Assembly: GCA_964437215.1 (NCBI GenBank) | Contig: CAYTFZ010000037.1 | Span: 1-21,987, forward strand | Source: JAAYAN01 sp964437215 | GTDB taxonomy: Bacteria > Bacteroidota > Ignavibacteria > Ignavibacteriales > Melioribacteraceae | Length of the DNA: 21,987 bases | Reading direction: 5' to 3' | Part shown: piece by piece, positions 8,113 to 15,861 of the stretch | Numbering within the stretch: the first letter of the stretch is position 1 | Layout: each line of letters starts with the position of its first letter | The notes under the pieces: model-generated | The model's database searches: none | The model's input: the letters and a program-made list of their open reading frames with translations, nothing else | What the model was told of the DNA's origin: nothing | Made by a program: the position numbers and the translations under genes

Positions 8113-10026
8113 CTAAGTAATATACTTACCCCGTTTAATATATTGTGTATGCAAAAGCTTGTGCGATTTATGTCCGCAGGGACCATCTTTTAAAAATTCC
8201 TCATAAATTCTTACAACGTTCGGATTATTGTGTGATTTGCGTATTTCAAGTGATTCATCTTCTGCATAAATTGCCTGTGCTCTTTTTTTACGGATTTCCT
8301 CGTTTGTCGGAATAGGCTGTCCTCCTCCGCCCAAACATCCGCCGGGGCAAGCCATAAACTCTATAAAATGGCATCCGCTGAATTTTCCGCCCGCTTTAAT
8401 ATCTTCCATTACTTTTTTTGCGTTTGCTGTGCCATGAACAACTGCCGCTTTCAATGTTGCTCCCTTCAGCCAGTTCCAGTCCGGCACAAGATGTTTAATC
8501 AAATCAGGTACTTCTCCAACTTCTAAAATCGGTATTTCAAGATATTTTATTCCTTCAAAACCCCTAACAGGAATAATATTTGCGTTTTCGAACACATCTT
8601 CAGTTTTGGCACCTGTTACAAATTCAATAATCGTTCTTATAGCTGCCTCCATAACTCCGCCTGTTGCACCGAAAATAAGCCCGGCTCCCGAAGCATCGCC
8701 AAAAGGACTGTCGAAATGTGTTTTTGGCATTTCGGGCAGATATATTCCTGCTTCGCGAATCATCTTTGCCAATTCGCGGGTTGTAAGTCCGTAATCAACA
8801 TCTTTATATCCGCTGTCCTTCATTTCCGATCTGTTGCACTCAAATTTTTTAGCTGAACAAGGCATCACTGCCACGCTTACAATATCTTCAGGATTTATTC
8901 CGGATTTTTCTGCATAGAAAGTTTTTATTAAGGCTCCGAACATTTGCTGAGGTGATTTTGCAGAACTTAAATTGTTGATATATTCGGGATAAAAATGTTC
9001 AAGATATTTTACCCATCCAGGAGAACAGGACGTAAACTGAGGGAGAGCCACATTTTTATCATTATCAACTAATGCTTTGTAGAGTCTTAAAATCAGTTCG
9101 GTACCTTCCTCAATTATCGTTAAATCTGCTGTAAAGTTTGTATCAAAAACCGCATCAAAACCAATCCTTTTAAGCGCAGTGTTTAATTCCTGTGTAAGCG
9201 AATGCCCCGCTTCAAGTCCGAACTCTTCCCCAATGGCAGCCCGCGGCGAGGGAGCAGTTTGTATTATCACATGTTTTTTAGGATCGTCTATAGCATTCCA
9301 AACTACATCCGAAGGATCCTGTGCATGCAATGCTCCTGTGGGACATCTGTTAATGCATTGTCCGCAATTTATGCAGATTACTTCACCTAAAGGTTTATCC
9401 ATAAAAGTGCTAATATGCGTTTCGTGACCTCTCCCAACTGCCTCAAGCACACCTACTTCCTGAAGATCGATACAGGTACGGACGCATCTTTTGCACATTA
9501 TGCATTTTGTCATATCCCTTACAACCGAATAGGATGATTCGTCAATTTCAAACAAAGGTTCTTTTATATGACCGAACTTATATGAATCCACCCCGTATTC
9601 TTTTGCAAGATTCTGAAGTTCGCAATTACCATTTTTTACGCAGGAATAACATTCGCCGTAATGCTCGCTTAACAAAAGATCGATTATATCTCTGCGGGCT
9701 CTTCTTACTAAAGATGTACTTGTTTTTATTTTTATTGGAGCTGTTATTGGAAATGCGCAGGAGGCTTGCAAAGTACGCATTCCTTCCACTTCCACAATAC
9801 AAAGTCTGCATACCCCGGCAATACAAAGATCGTCGTGATAGCAAAGCGTGGGAATGTGTATTTGGTTTTGCCTGCAGGCTTCTAATATTGTAGTTCCAAG
9901 AGGAACCGAAATTTTCTTTTCGTTTATTTCAACCGAAACAGTTCCGCCTATCTGATCAGGTTCAGCAGGCTTTTCTACTGTATGGGCTTTTTGACTTAAC
10001 GGCGCTCTCAAATCTTTATTTTCCAT
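8113..10026 (-). CDS. hydA: [FeFe]-hydrogenase catalytic subunit HydA, set 1
   Basis: This is the catalytic subunit of a trimeric NAD-linked [FeFe]-hydrogenase: 637 residues, cytoplasmic. In order it has a [2Fe-2S] domain (C62, C73, C76, C90), a His-ligated [4Fe-4S] motif (H122, C126, C129, C135), two ferredoxin clusters (C175-C185 and C218-C228), the H-cluster domain, and the C-terminal small-subunit-like tail. L2 (MPCSAKKFE, C390) and L3 (MACPGGCLGGGG, C560 and C564) are intact. L1 reads TSCSPGW, so S335 stands where the standard motif TSCCPGW has its ligand Cys. The ATG at 10024-10026 is preferred over one 11 codons upstream because GGAGGT lies four bases before it. The gene then overlaps hydB1 by 11 bases, which suggests coupled translation. 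It is the last gene before the terminator. Confidence 0.95.
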   Translation of the reverse strand: MENKDLRAPLSQKAHTVEKPAEPDQIGGTVSVEINEKKISVPLGTTILEACRQNQIHIPTLCYHDDLCIAGVCRLCIVEVEGMRTLQASCAFPITAPIKIKTSTSLVRRARRDIIDLLLSEHYGECYSCVKNGNCELQNLAKEYGVDSYKFGHIKEPLFEIDESSYSVVRDMTKCIMCKRCVRTCIDLQEVGVLEAVGRGHETHISTFMDKPLGEVICINCGQCINRCPTGALHAQDPSDVVWNAIDDPKKHVIIQTAPSPRAAIGEEFGLEAGHSLTQELNTALKRIGFDAVFDTNFTADLTIIEEGTELILRLYKALVDNDKNVALPQFTSCSPGWVKYLEHFYPEYINNLSSAKSPQQMFGALIKTFYAEKSGINPEDIVSVAVMPCSAKKFECNRSEMKDSGYKDVDYGLTTRELAKMIREAGIYLPEMPKTHFDSPFGDASGAGLIFGATGGVMEAAIRTIIEFVTGAKTEDVFENANIIPVRGFEGIKYLEIPILEVGEVPDLIKHLVPDWNWLKGATLKAAVVHGTANAKKVMEDIKAGGKFSGCHFIEFMACPGGCLGGGGQPIPTNEEIRKKRAQAIYAEDESLEIRKSHNNPNVVRIYEEFLKDGPCGHKSHKLLHTQYIKRGKYIT

Positions 10027-11221
10027 TGTTACCTCCGTTACCGTATTTAAATATTTCATCTTTGAACTTTTCGGTTATTGAGATGAAGGAATTGGGACTT
10101 GATTGTCCTAATCCGCATTTTGAAGCTACCTGCATTGTATTACCGAGTTCGCGAAGATTTTTAAGATAAGAATATGTGATTGTACCTTCTTCAATCATAT
10201 CAACGCCTTCTAAAAGCTTTTTATTCCCTACTCTGCAAGGGGTACATTGCCCGCAGGATTCTTCAACAAAAAATTCCATATAGTTTTTAAGAATTTTAAT
10301 CATATCTCTGGTTTCATTAAAAATCATTATCGAACCGCCGGTAGGAACATCTTCGAAACTGAGTTTTCGGTCGAACTCGCTTTTCGAAAGGCATATTCCC
10401 GATGCACCGCCTACCTGAACAGCTTTTGTATTTGAAGCTCCTACTTTATCAAGCAGTTCGTTAATTGAAGTACCCCAAGGAAGTTCGTAAACGCCGGGGT
10501 ATTTGCAATCACCGGAAATTGAAAATAATTTTGATCCTGTTGATTTATCTGTTCCGTATGTTTTAAACCATTCGCCTCCTTTTATAACAATATGCGATAC
10601 GGCGCATAATGTTTCAACATTGTTTACAATTGTAGGTCTTCCAAAAAAACCTGTATTTACAGGATAAGGAGGTTTATTTCGGGCTTCTCCCCTCTGCCCT
10701 TCCAATGATTCAATCAAAGCTGTTTCCTCGCCGCAAACATAAGCTCCCGATCCCAGCCGGATTGAAATATCAAAATTGAAACCGCTTTGAAGGATATTAT
10801 TGCCGAGCATATTTTCTTTCCGCATATTTTCAAGATAATCTTCCAAAGGTTTAAGCATATATTCATATTCGCCTCTGAGATAGATTATTCCTTTTTCTGC
10901 TCCGATGGTATATCCTGCCACAACCATTCCGTCCATTACAAGTTCAGGATATTCCAGCAGAAGGACCCTGTCTTTGAATGTTCCCGGTTCACCTTCGTCT
11001 GCATTGCAAATAACAAATTTTTCTTTGCTAATGGAAGCAGCGGCAAGCATCCACTTTGTTGCTGTAGGGAAACCGGCACCGCCTCTTCCTTTAAGTTTTG
11101 ATGTTCTCATTTCAAATAAAATATCGTCTCTTTTAAGGGAAAGAACTTTTTTAATACTTTCCCCGGTTTTATATTCCGAAAAAATAACAGATCCGGTACG
11201 TTTTGTTTTTGTAATTGTCAT
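10016..11221 (-). CDS. hydB: NAD(H)-binding flavoprotein subunit HydB, set 1, minimal NuoF-like core
   Basis: This 401-residue protein is homologous to complex I subunit NuoF. It should bind FMN and NAD(H) and one [4Fe-4S] cluster, passing electrons between NADH and HydA1. The visible motifs are GRGGAGFPTATKW (45-57, nucleotide/FMN loop), NADEGEPG (73-80), and C323, C326, C329 and C369 (ESCGQCTPCR and CGLG) for the cluster. It lacks the N-terminal thioredoxin-like iron-sulfur domain and the C-terminal two-cluster ferredoxin domain that HydB2 has. The ATG at 11219-11221 is preceded by GAGG. It lies eight bases after hydC1 and overlaps hydA1. Absence of the ferredoxin domain makes classical electron bifurcation less certain for this set (inference). 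Confidence 0.94.
   Translation of the reverse strand: MTITKTKRTGSVIFSEYKTGESIKKVLSLKRDDILFEMRTSKLKGRGGAGFPTATKWMLAAASISKEKFVICNADEGEPGTFKDRVLLLEYPELVMDGMVVAGYTIGAEKGIIYLRGEYEYMLKPLEDYLENMRKENMLGNNILQSGFNFDISIRLGSGAYVCGEETALIESLEGQRGEARNKPPYPVNTGFFGRPTIVNNVETLCAVSHIVIKGGEWFKTYGTDKSTGSKLFSISGDCKYPGVYELPWGTSINELLDKVGASNTKAVQVGGASGICLSKSEFDRKLSFEDVPTGGSIMIFNETRDMIKILKNYMEFFVEESCGQCTPCRVGNKKLLEGVDMIEEGTITYSYLKNLRELGNTMQVASKCGLGQSSPNSFISITEKFKDEIFKYGNGGNNGK
10031..10036 (-). promoter_or_regulatory. Ribosome binding site GGAGGT deciding the hydA1 start
   Basis: GGAGGT lies inside the last codons of hydB1, four bases before the ATG at 10024-10026. This fixes the start of HydA1 and indicates translational coupling with hydB1. 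Confidence 0.8.
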
Positions 11222-11229
11222 AAACGCCT

Positions 11230-11703
11230 CTATTTTAGCTCGTTTAATATTTCTACTGCTTTTTCGGGTGTTAGTTTTGTATACACCTTGTCATTCACAA
11301 GCATTGCAGGTCCTTGGTCGCACATACCCAGGCAGTTCGCAAATTCGAGAGTGATTCTTTTATCTTTAGTTGTTTCACCGAATTTAATACCAAGTTCTCT
11401 TTCAACTGCCTTAACAATTGAATCTTTTCCGGCTAAATCGCAGGTAATTGTGCGGCATAGCCGTACAATATTGCGCCCTTTGGGTTTTGTATTTAAAAAA
11501 GAATAAAAAGAGATTACACTGTAAACTTCTACAGGATGTATATCCAGAATACGTGCAATTTCCTGCTGTGCATGTTCCGATATATATCGGTAATTTCGCT
11601 GGATGTCCTGCAAAACAGGCAGCAGGCTTGAACGGTTATTGCCGTATTTTTCAACAAGTTTCTCAATTTCTTCGGTAAGAGAATTTTTTTCTGCCAGTAA
11701 CAT
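11230..11703 (-). CDS. hydC: NuoE-like [2Fe-2S] subunit HydC, set 1
   Basis: This 157-residue protein has a helical N-terminus and a thioredoxin-like [2Fe-2S] domain, as in NuoE/HydC. Cluster ligands are C83 and C88 (CRTITC) and C124 and C128 (CLGMC). It is expected to sit next to the HydB1 FMN site and take part in electron transfer with NAD(H). A strong AAGGAGG ribosome site (11709-11715) overlaps the stop codon of the upstream response regulator, so translation is likely coupled to it. This ties hydrogenase set 1 to the signalling module on one transcript. Confidence 0.93.
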   Translation of the reverse strand: MLLAEKNSLTEEIEKLVEKYGNNRSSLLPVLQDIQRNYRYISEHAQQEIARILDIHPVEVYSVISFYSFLNTKPKGRNIVRLCRTITCDLAGKDSIVKAVERELGIKFGETTKDKRITLEFANCLGMCDQGPAMLVNDKVYTKLTPEKAVEILNELK

Positions 11704-11713
11704 TTAATCCTCC

Positions 11714-12085
11714 TTAATTCTTTTTAAGTAATTTTTGAACTTTAAGAATTAACTCGTCAGGAGAAATTGGTTTTTCTACAAAATCATCTACAGGCACAAT
11801 TTCGCTGGCGCCAAAATCCATACCTACAGTTTTAGAAACGGAGGTATACATAAGTATAGGTATTTTAATATCTTCGCGCCGAAGCTTTTGGGCAAGAAAG
11901 AACCCGTCGTCAGGTTCATCGAGCATAACATCAAGTATTATTAAATCGGGTTTACTTTGGATAATGAGTTCATATCCCTCATCAATGTTGGAGGCTGAAA
12001 CAGTTTTATAGCCTTTGGATTCCAGAACGAGTGAACTTGCTTCGATGATGTCCGAATCGTCATCGATTATCGCGATTAATTCCAT
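11714..12085 (-). CDS. Single-domain response regulator (CheY-like)
   Basis: This 123-residue protein is only a receiver domain. It has the acidic pocket D8-D10, phosphoacceptor D52 (ILDVMLDEPDDG), T81 or S82, and K105 (EKPIS). There is no DNA-binding or enzymatic output domain, so it must act by protein contact or pass phosphate on. Its loop after the phosphoacceptor is longer than usual and ends in a DxGF motif, which is shared with the other single-domain regulator at 13630-14037. The ATG follows GGGAG. It lies 24 bases after the hybrid kinase and 10 bases before hydC1. Confidence 0.92.
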   Translation of the reverse strand: MELIAIIDDDSDIIEASSLVLESKGYKTVSASNIDEGYELIIQSKPDLIILDVMLDEPDDGFFLAQKLRREDIKIPILMYTSVSKTVGMDFGASEIVPVDDFVEKPISPDELILKVQKLLKKN

Positions 12086-12109
12086 AATACACTCCCAATT
12101 AATTTTTAA

Positions 12110-13582
12110 TTAATTTATTGGCAAAAATATGGTAAACGCTGTTCCAATGTTTATTTCACTTTCAACTTCAATTTTACCGGCATACGATTCTACAAGTCTT
12201 TTTACAATTGCAAGACCGAGACCGGTACCGCTTATTCCTCTGGTTTTTTCGTTTTTCGCTCTGTAAAATTCCTGGAATAACTTTTCCTTTTCTGCCGGAC
12301 GCAAACCGATTCCTGTATCCGCAATTTTTATAAAATAATAGTTACTGTTAATTCCAAGATTTATATTAACATTTCCGCTCTCTTTGTTATACTTTATTGC
12401 GTTGCTTAAAAGATTTGTAACAATTCTGTTTATCTCCGAGGGATTTGCATTAATTACCGGATCTTTAATATTGTTTTCAAAATTTATTGAAATATTCCTT
12501 TTTTCGGCTTCGTTATGTAAAAACTCAATTACATTTTTTATTATATCGTATAAATTCACTTCAATCATTTCCTTTTCTTGATTTTTAAGTTCAATTCTGG
12601 AAATATCAAGAAGATCATTAACCATATGAAGTAAATCTTCAAGCCTGTGCGACGAACGAATTAAAAAATCTGTTTTCTTTTCTTCCGGGACATTCAAGTT
12701 CGGATCAAGAATTATTTTTAGAAATCCTAAAACAGCAGCTACCGGTGTTTTTAATTCGTGTGCAACCATCGATACAAACTGATTTTTTACAAGTTCAATC
12801 CGTTTATATTCTGTAATATTTCTTATGATTACAACTATACCGGCAAGCGAATTATCGGGATTTGGAACCGGAGAACAATATGCGTCAATATACAATTCGT
12901 CAGGATGAATTTCGATTTGAACGGAGTAAGATTTGTGAATATCTTCTTCCAGATTAAGATATTTTTTTACCATCTCATTAATTTTTGGCGGAAGTTTATC
13001 AAGGACGTATTCCCCTAAAGTAAGCTCATTAATATTCAGCAACTGAAGTGCACTGCTGTTAAAATAAGCAGTTTCGCCGGTTAAATTAATAACCAGCACT
13101 CCGCTTTTTAACGATTTAATTATTGTATTAAGTCTGCTTTTTTCGGAAGCAATTTCAAGAAGACGTTCTTCTTTCTCGCGAGTGAGCCTTTCGGTTTCTA
13201 AAAGCAATTTTCTATGTACTAAAGCTTTTTCAACCTGATAAATAAGTTCTTCAGGCGTAAATGGTTTGGGAATATATCCATAAGCTCCAATGCGGGTCGA
13301 TTCAACAGCAGTTTCGTAACTTGCGTATGCTGTGGCAATAAAGCATACGGTGTTTGGCTTTAACTCTTTAATTTTTTTCAGGACTTCGATGCCTTCAATA
13401 TCAGGCATTCTCATATCAATTATTACTATATCAAAATCTTCGGATAAAGACTTTGCAATTCCCTCGGTACCGTTTTCTGCAGTATCTGCAAAATATCCTT
13501 CATTTTCAAGCAGACGCTTGGTTCCAAGCCGCAAACCTTTTTCATCGTCTACTACTAATATTTTGGGTTTTACATTTTCCAA
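12110..13582 (-). CDS. Receiver-PAS-histidine kinase hybrid
   Basis: This is a 490-residue soluble signalling protein. It has an N-terminal receiver (about 7-122; D12, D13, phosphoacceptor D56, T84, K106) and a coiled linker (about 123-150). A PAS domain follows (about 150-258), then a HisKA domain with H275 in AHELKTP and an ATPase domain with the N box around N394, DTGIG (D422) and GTGLG (452-456). The receiver comes before the kinase, so it can be controlled by phosphate from another kinase, plausibly the hydrogenase-like kinase upstream. No membrane segment is visible, which suggests an internal redox or metabolic signal. The start is a TTG at 13580-13582. An in-frame stop lies two codons upstream of it and no ATG fits. 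No good ribosome site is seen, so expression may be low. Confidence 0.92.
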   Translation of the reverse strand: MENVKPKILVVDDEKGLRLGTKRLLENEGYFADTAENGTEGIAKSLSEDFDIVIIDMRMPDIEGIEVLKKIKELKPNTVCFIATAYASYETAVESTRIGAYGYIPKPFTPEELIYQVEKALVHRKLLLETERLTREKEERLLEIASEKSRLNTIIKSLKSGVLVINLTGETAYFNSSALQLLNINELTLGEYVLDKLPPKINEMVKKYLNLEEDIHKSYSVQIEIHPDELYIDAYCSPVPNPDNSLAGIVVIIRNITEYKRIELVKNQFVSMVAHELKTPVAAVLGFLKIILDPNLNVPEEKKTDFLIRSSHRLEDLLHMVNDLLDISRIELKNQEKEMIEVNLYDIIKNVIEFLHNEAEKRNISINFENNIKDPVINANPSEINRIVTNLLSNAIKYNKESGNVNINLGINSNYYFIKIADTGIGLRPAEKEKLFQEFYRAKNEKTRGISGTGLGLAIVKRLVESYAGKIEVESEINIGTAFTIFLPIN

Positions 13583-13629
13583 AATACATTAAAGTTTGTT
13601 TATATGTTTTAATATAAATAAATAATTCT

Positions 13630-14037
13630 CTATATGCTGAAAAATTTTTCAAGTTTTTTAATTATTTCTTCAACCGATACCGGTTTATTTAAGATGGCAT
13701 CACAATTAATCCAATCTCTCTCTTCAAAAGTGGATGTGCTGAACTTAAAACCGGTATCGTATGTAGCAGATGTAAGGATAAAAACCGGTATTTCCTTACC
13801 GTGCTGGGTCTTTTTGATTTTATGACACAATATAAAACCGGAATCGTGATGTTCCATAATAAGGTCGGCAATAACTGCATCCGGCTTTTCGTTTTGATAT
13901 TTTATCCAAGCTTCTTCTTCCGATTCGCAAGTAATAACTCCGAATCCTTTGTTTTCCAGAAGTAATTTGTTTTGTTCAAGCAAATCAATATCATCATCAA
14001 CAACTAATATTTTTTTAATTTTTTCTCTAATTTCCAT
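13630..14037 (-). CDS. Single-domain response regulator next to the hydrogenase-like kinase
   Basis: This 135-residue receiver-only protein has D14-D16 in the acidic pocket, phosphoacceptor D58 (ADLIMEHHDSGF), T89 and K118 (NKPVS). An expanded region around residues 90-115 contains FSTSTFEERDW, which makes it longer than CheY. There is no output domain. The ATG at 14035-14037 lies one base after the stop of the hydrogenase-like kinase and has an AGGAAAA ribosome site, so it is the obvious cognate regulator of that kinase. It is related to the regulator at 11714-12085 through the long post-phosphoacceptor loop. Confidence 0.92.
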   Translation of the reverse strand: MEIREKIKKILVVDDDIDLLEQNKLLLENKGFGVITCESEEEAWIKYQNEKPDAVIADLIMEHHDSGFILCHKIKKTQHGKEIPVFILTSATYDTGFKFSTSTFEERDWINCDAILNKPVSVEEIIKKLEKFFSI

Positions 14038-14038
14038 T

Positions 14039-15846
14039 TTATTTTCCTATCGTTTGAATTTCATTTTTATATGGAATTTTAATTGTAAATACTGCTCCTG
14101 CTCCAAGTTTGCTTTGAGCTTTTATTTCACCCCTGTGCATTTTTATAATTCCGTAACTTATTGCAAGACCCAATCCTGTACCTTTTCCCATTTTTTTTGT
14201 AGTAAAAAAAGGCGTGAAAAGTTTATTTATGTTTTCATCTGAAATACCGCATCCTGTATCAATAACTTCTGCAGTTATATTATTGTCATCGCTTTTTATA
14301 TTAACTGTTATATTTTTAATTGTTGCCTCTTCCAATGCTTCAAAAGCATTTCCAATAATGTTAATAAAGAGTTGCATAAGCTGTTCGGCATCACCTTGAA
14401 TTACAGTATTATTAGTATTGCAGTTTACATTAACAATTACATCGCTGTATACAGGATTAACAGAAAAACTCCTAAGCGCTTTATCTACAAGAATTTTAAC
14501 ATTTACATCGGAAATTTTGAGTTTACCGTGTCGAGCAAAATTCAGCAGATTAATTACAATATTTTTGCATCTGCCTGCTTCTTCTAAAATAGTAGTGGTA
14601 TCTTCAATCCAGTTTTTATTATCAGTTTTACTTGCTAAATCACGTTTTAGCATCGAAGCAAAAAGCATAATTGTTCCAAGCGGATTATTTAGTTCGTGTG
14701 CAACTCCTGCAGCAAGCTGCCCTATTGAAGCAAGTTTCTCGGCGCTTTGCAGCTGGTCCTTTGTCTCTTTTAACTCTTTATACGATTCTTCTAAAGTTTC
14801 AATTAAATAAGGCAGACACATAGCTTCTTCTGCAAGACCTTTGGCTATTGCAATTGCATATTCGCGGCAAGTGTGATATCCGCAGGCTCCGCAATTTAAC
14901 TCATCTTCTTTTTTTACCTTGCCTGATCTTGCAAGAATTTCTCTAATTTTTACTTCATCGGGCATCGGTCGCCTTTTTACATTGGGTTTAAATTCCCTTT
15001 TCAGATCGATATGCCTGCTGTTGAAAATTTTACTTTTCCATACATTCTTATCTGTAGAGCTAATTGTATTTTCAATGTTTTTAATAATTTCTTCGCGTCT
15101 GGAATAATAATTAAGATTTGAATCCATTGCAGGACCCGAAATGCAGCCTTCACAAAATAAAATATCAATAAATTTATTCGTGATTTTCCCGCTTTTTATA
15201 TCTTCCAGTATCTGAAGTACCTTTTCTTTTCCCTCTACAGTTATCACTTTGCTGTTTAAACAATCATTTGATATTCCTGCTGTTTTTAAAAGTCCGCCCG
15301 ATANNNNNNNNNNNNNNNNNNNNNNNNNNNNNNNNNNNNNNNNNNNNNNNNNNNNNNNNNNNNNNNNNNNNNNNNNNNNNNNNNNNNNNNNNNNNNNNNN
15401 NNNTATTTTACTATCAGATTACATACCGCAGGGCAGCTCGAGCTTATAATTGTTTTTTCAATCTCGTTTTCAAGTGTTTTTTTATAATAATTACTTATCA
15501 AATCTGCACCGAAAGCAGTTTCTGTTACATATTTAAAGCCCAATGTTTTCAATCCGGTTATAACTTTATTACCTTCATTTACAAAAGAAGCAGAAAATGA
15601 AGGGGCAAGTATAGCAATAGTTTCTCCCGAAGGTATATAATCGTACAGAACTTTATCAATATCATCACTTATTTTTTTTGCATTCTGCGAACATACTTTA
15701 ACACAATGGCCGCATTCAATGCATCTTTCTTCCATAACAAATGCCTGCCCGTCAATAACCCTGATTGCAATTGCAGGGCATTCCCTCACACACGAATAAC
15801 AGCGTTTACATTTATGTGCCAATGTAGTAACAATAGCACCTGCCAT
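14039..15846 (-). CDS. Hydrogenase-like iron-sulfur sensor histidine kinase, interrupted by an assembly gap
   Basis: This is one gene split by 100 N at 15304-15403. The first part (start ATG 15844-15846, GAGG ribosome site) has two [4Fe-4S] ferredoxin motifs (C13-C23 and C42-C52), then the start of an [FeFe]-hydrogenase large-subunit domain with SSSCPA (C138) at the L1 position. After the gap the frame is open from the gap edge (SGGLLKTAGI...), so a GTG at 15247 is internal and not a start. This part carries a short L3-like motif FCEGCISGP (about 15135-15155), a four-Cys FeS domain starting CGACGYHTC, a coiled linker, HisKA with His at 14696-14698 (AHELNNP), and an NtrB-like ATPase domain (DTGCG, FFTTK, GTGLG). 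It probably senses H2 or redox state and phosphorylates the receiver next door. Whether it binds a full H-cluster is unknown. Confidence 0.88.
15304..15403. other. Assembly gap (100 N) inside the hydrogenase-like kinase
   Basis: Exactly 100 N, the usual placeholder for unknown length. The coding frames on the two sides differ, and conserved parts of the hydrogenase domain between SSSCPA and GGLLKTAG are missing. By comparison with HydA-type proteins about 100 residues should lie here, so the real gap is probably near 300 bases. Confidence 0.95.
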
Positions 15847-15861
15847 AATTGCCTCGTCTTA

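Noticed and set aside
10024..10059. ATG at 10057-10059 as the hydA1 start
   Set aside because: The ATG at 10024-10026 has GGAGGT four bases upstream; the longer form would overlap hydB1 by 44 bases without a ribosome site.
14039..15247. GTG at 15245-15247 as start of a separate kinase gene
   Set aside because: The frame is open upstream to the N gap with hydrogenase-domain sequence, so this GTG is internal.
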